Shown: in pieces, positions 51,606 to 52,829 of the stretch | How the letters are laid out: every line of letters starts with the position of its first letter | Numbering within the stretch: position 1 is the first letter of the stretch | Origin: JAWLEP01 sp964553045 | Lineage (GTDB): Bacteria; Fermentibacterota; Fermentibacteria; Fermentibacterales; JCC-6 | Assembly (NCBI GenBank): GCA_964553045.1 | Contig: CAZKJG010000021.1 | Coordinates: forward strand, 1 to 52,829 | Length of the DNA: 52,829 nucleotides | Direction of reading: 5' to 3' | Notes under the pieces: generated by a model | Told to the model about the DNA's origin: nothing | What the model saw: only the letters and a program-made list of their open reading frames with translations | Databases searched by the model: none | Position numbers and translations under genes: made by a program

Positions 51606-52704
51606 ATGACTGTAGAGGAGATCGCTGCCGGTCTGGGGGATGCCAGGGAGCGCCTGGCGCAGCTGAAGGAGCGTCTTTGACCATCCCAACATGGTGAAGA
51701 AGTTGGCGGGCGTGGAGGGCGAGATGGGAGACCCCTCGTTCTGGAACGATCATGAGTCGGCCATGCACACCGTGCGGGAGATGAAAAAGCTGCAGGCCTG
51801 GACCAAGCCGGTAGCCGAGCTGGAGGCCAGCCTGGGTGACGTGGAGGCCGCCCTGGAGCTGATGAGCGAGGAGTCCGACGAGGAGCTGGTGGAGGACAGC
51901 CGCCAGGCTCTGACGCAGATTTCGGAGCGACTGGACCGGCTGGAGTTCCGCCAGATGCTCTCCGGCCCCCAAGATGAAAACGACGCCATACTAACCATCA
52001 GACCCGGCGCAGGGGGCATCGACAGCCAGGACTGGGCGGAGATGCTGCTGAAGATGTACAGCAACTGGGCGGAGAAGCAGGGCTACGAGCTGGAGATGCT
52101 GAGCTGCCACGAGGGTGACGAGGCCGGAATCCGTGAGGCCGTTCTCTCGGTGAAGGGGCCATTCGCCTACGGCTACCTCAGCGCCGAGAACGGCATTCAC
52201 AGGCTGGTTCGCAAGTCGCCCTTCGACCAGAACCACAGGCGGCACACCAGCTTCGCATCGGTCTTCGCGCTGCCCGAGCTCGACGAGTCCATCGAGGTGG
52301 AGGTTCGGGACGAGGACATCCGCGTGGACACCTACCGGGCCAGCGGCGCCGGAGGCCAGCATGTGAACAAGACGTCATCGGCTGTGAGGATCACCCACGA
52401 GCCCACGGGCATAGTGGTCACCTGCCAGAACCAGCGGTCTCAGCACCGAAACCGGGAGATGGCCATGAAGATCCTGAAGGCCCGTCTGTACGAGCTGGAG
52501 GAGGAGAAGCGCCGAAAGGAGCGCGAGAAGCTCGAGGAGGGAAAGAAGGACGTCTCCTGGGGCAACCAGATCCGTTCCTACGTGCTCCATCCCTACCAGA
52601 TGGTGAAGGACCACAGGACGAACACCGAGACCTCCAACGTGGACGCGGTTCTGGCCGGTGACATACAGGAGCTGATAGAGGCCTACCTGAGGATGGCGGG
52701 CTGA
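51606..52704 (+). CDS. prfB: Peptide chain release factor 2, with programmed +1 frameshift
   Basis: RF2 terminates translation at UGA and UAA. The gene is read in two frames: 24 codons from ATG at 51606 end in CTT followed by in-frame TGA (51678-51680), and after a +1 shift GAC continues through the second frame to 52704, giving 365 residues, the same length as in E. coli. SPF (204-206), which recognises UGA, and GGQ (249-251), which triggers hydrolysis, are in the standard places. It is divergent from the antiporter and followed by lysS, a conserved pair. Confidence 0.96.
51667..51681 (+). promoter_or_regulatory. RF2 recoding site
   Basis: An SD-like AGGAG (51667-51671), a 3-nt spacer and the slippery CTTTGAC (51675-51681). 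Low RF2 slows termination at TGA and favours the shift, giving autoregulation as in E. coli. Confidence 0.93.
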
Positions 52705-52730
52705 ATGATACGAGAGCGGGGAGCGGGGTC

Positions 52731-52829
52731 ATGAGCGTCAGAGAAGAGCAGGTGGAGAACAGAGCGCAGAAACTGCGGGAGCTTCGGAAGATGGGTGTGG
52801 ATCCCTACCCCGCCCGCCCGCCCAGCCCC
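52731..52829 (+). CDS. lysS: Lysyl-tRNA synthetase, N-terminal fragment (runs off window)
   Basis: Only 33 codons are visible. The start ATG at 52731 gives a basic helix and then KLRELRKMGVDPYPARPP, the conserved lead-in to the anticodon-binding domain of class II LysRS. Position directly behind prfB supports the call; the two are paired in many bacteria. Confidence 0.85.
   Translation, partial: MSVREEQVENRAQKLRELRKMGVDPYPARPPSP

Noticed and set aside
1..52829. CRISPR array or classical phage-defence island
   Set aside because: No regularly spaced repeats and no cas or known defence genes were seen; the HD-GYP/cyclase/channel run resembles signalling rather than a CBASS operon, since no CD-NTase is present.

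Overview
The window is GC-rich (roughly 60-65 percent by eye) and densely coded on both strands. It looks like one chromosome segment of a Gram-negative bacterium. Envelope evidence includes a PilQ secretin, lipoproteins and a GmhA-like sugar-phosphate isomerase. Several traits point to the FCB side of the tree: a gingipain-type C25 protease with a C-terminal FlgD-like sorting domain, a tricorn-like S41 protease with an intact catalytic set, and a compact 282-residue primary-type sigma factor. A little-cultured phylum such as Fermentibacterota or Eisenbacteria would fit, but that placement is inference. Many starts are GTG or TTG behind good Shine-Dalgarno sequences, and one ABC permease appears to start at CTG.

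Layout, left to right. 1-1.2 kb: the end of a large serine recombinase, visibly more AT-rich than the rest, which reads antisense into the 3' end of a tRNA-Asn gene; this is the edge of an integrated element. 1.2-5.8 kb (minus): an RRM protein and a three-gene ABC exporter whose last permease is fused to a CPBP protease. 5.8-14.5 kb (minus): a cyclic-nucleotide cluster with a GAF/HD-GYP phosphodiesterase, a CHASE2 adenylate cyclase, an SH3-like protein, an M48 protease, a glutaminyl cyclase, an MFS exporter and an MscS channel with a cyclic-nucleotide-binding domain. 14.6-19 kb (plus): an EamA exporter, an amidohydrolase, a Rex-like repressor and a disulfide oxidoreductase. 19.1-23.7 kb: an ABC exporter pair and two membrane-associated glycosyltransferases.

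24-32.8 kb (plus): a type IV pilus assembly operon with a single-chain PilM-PilN fusion, an inserted lipoprotein, PilO, a PilP with a long N-terminal extension, and PilQ, followed by rsmD, coaD, an aminotransferase and a zinc-ribbon protein. 32.85-32.96 kb: a miniature inverted-repeat element that supplies the last codons and stop of the neighbouring isomerase gene. 32.9-35.4 kb (minus): sugar isomerase, degenerate nucleotidyltransferase, methyltransferase. 35.6-46 kb (plus): sigma factor, M23 peptidase, DUF523, methyltransferase, tricorn-like protease, isocitrate/isopropylmalate-type dehydrogenase, HD protein, C25 protease. 46.2 kb: a stand-alone rpsD with a structured leader. 46.84-47.92 kb: a complete REP-type Y1 transposase element with 29-bp inverted repeats that stop translation in all six frames, each backed by a 28-nt hairpin. 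47.9-51.5 kb (minus): serine hydroxymethyltransferase, an EIIA-like regulator and a CPA2 antiporter. 51.6 kb to the end: prfB with its programmed frameshift, then the start of lysS.

Two themes stand out. One is a candidate cAMP circuit in which the cyclase and a likely cAMP-gated channel are encoded together with a c-di-GMP phosphodiesterase. The other is that all three mobile sequences lie exactly at the 3' ends of genes and contribute or overlap stop codons.
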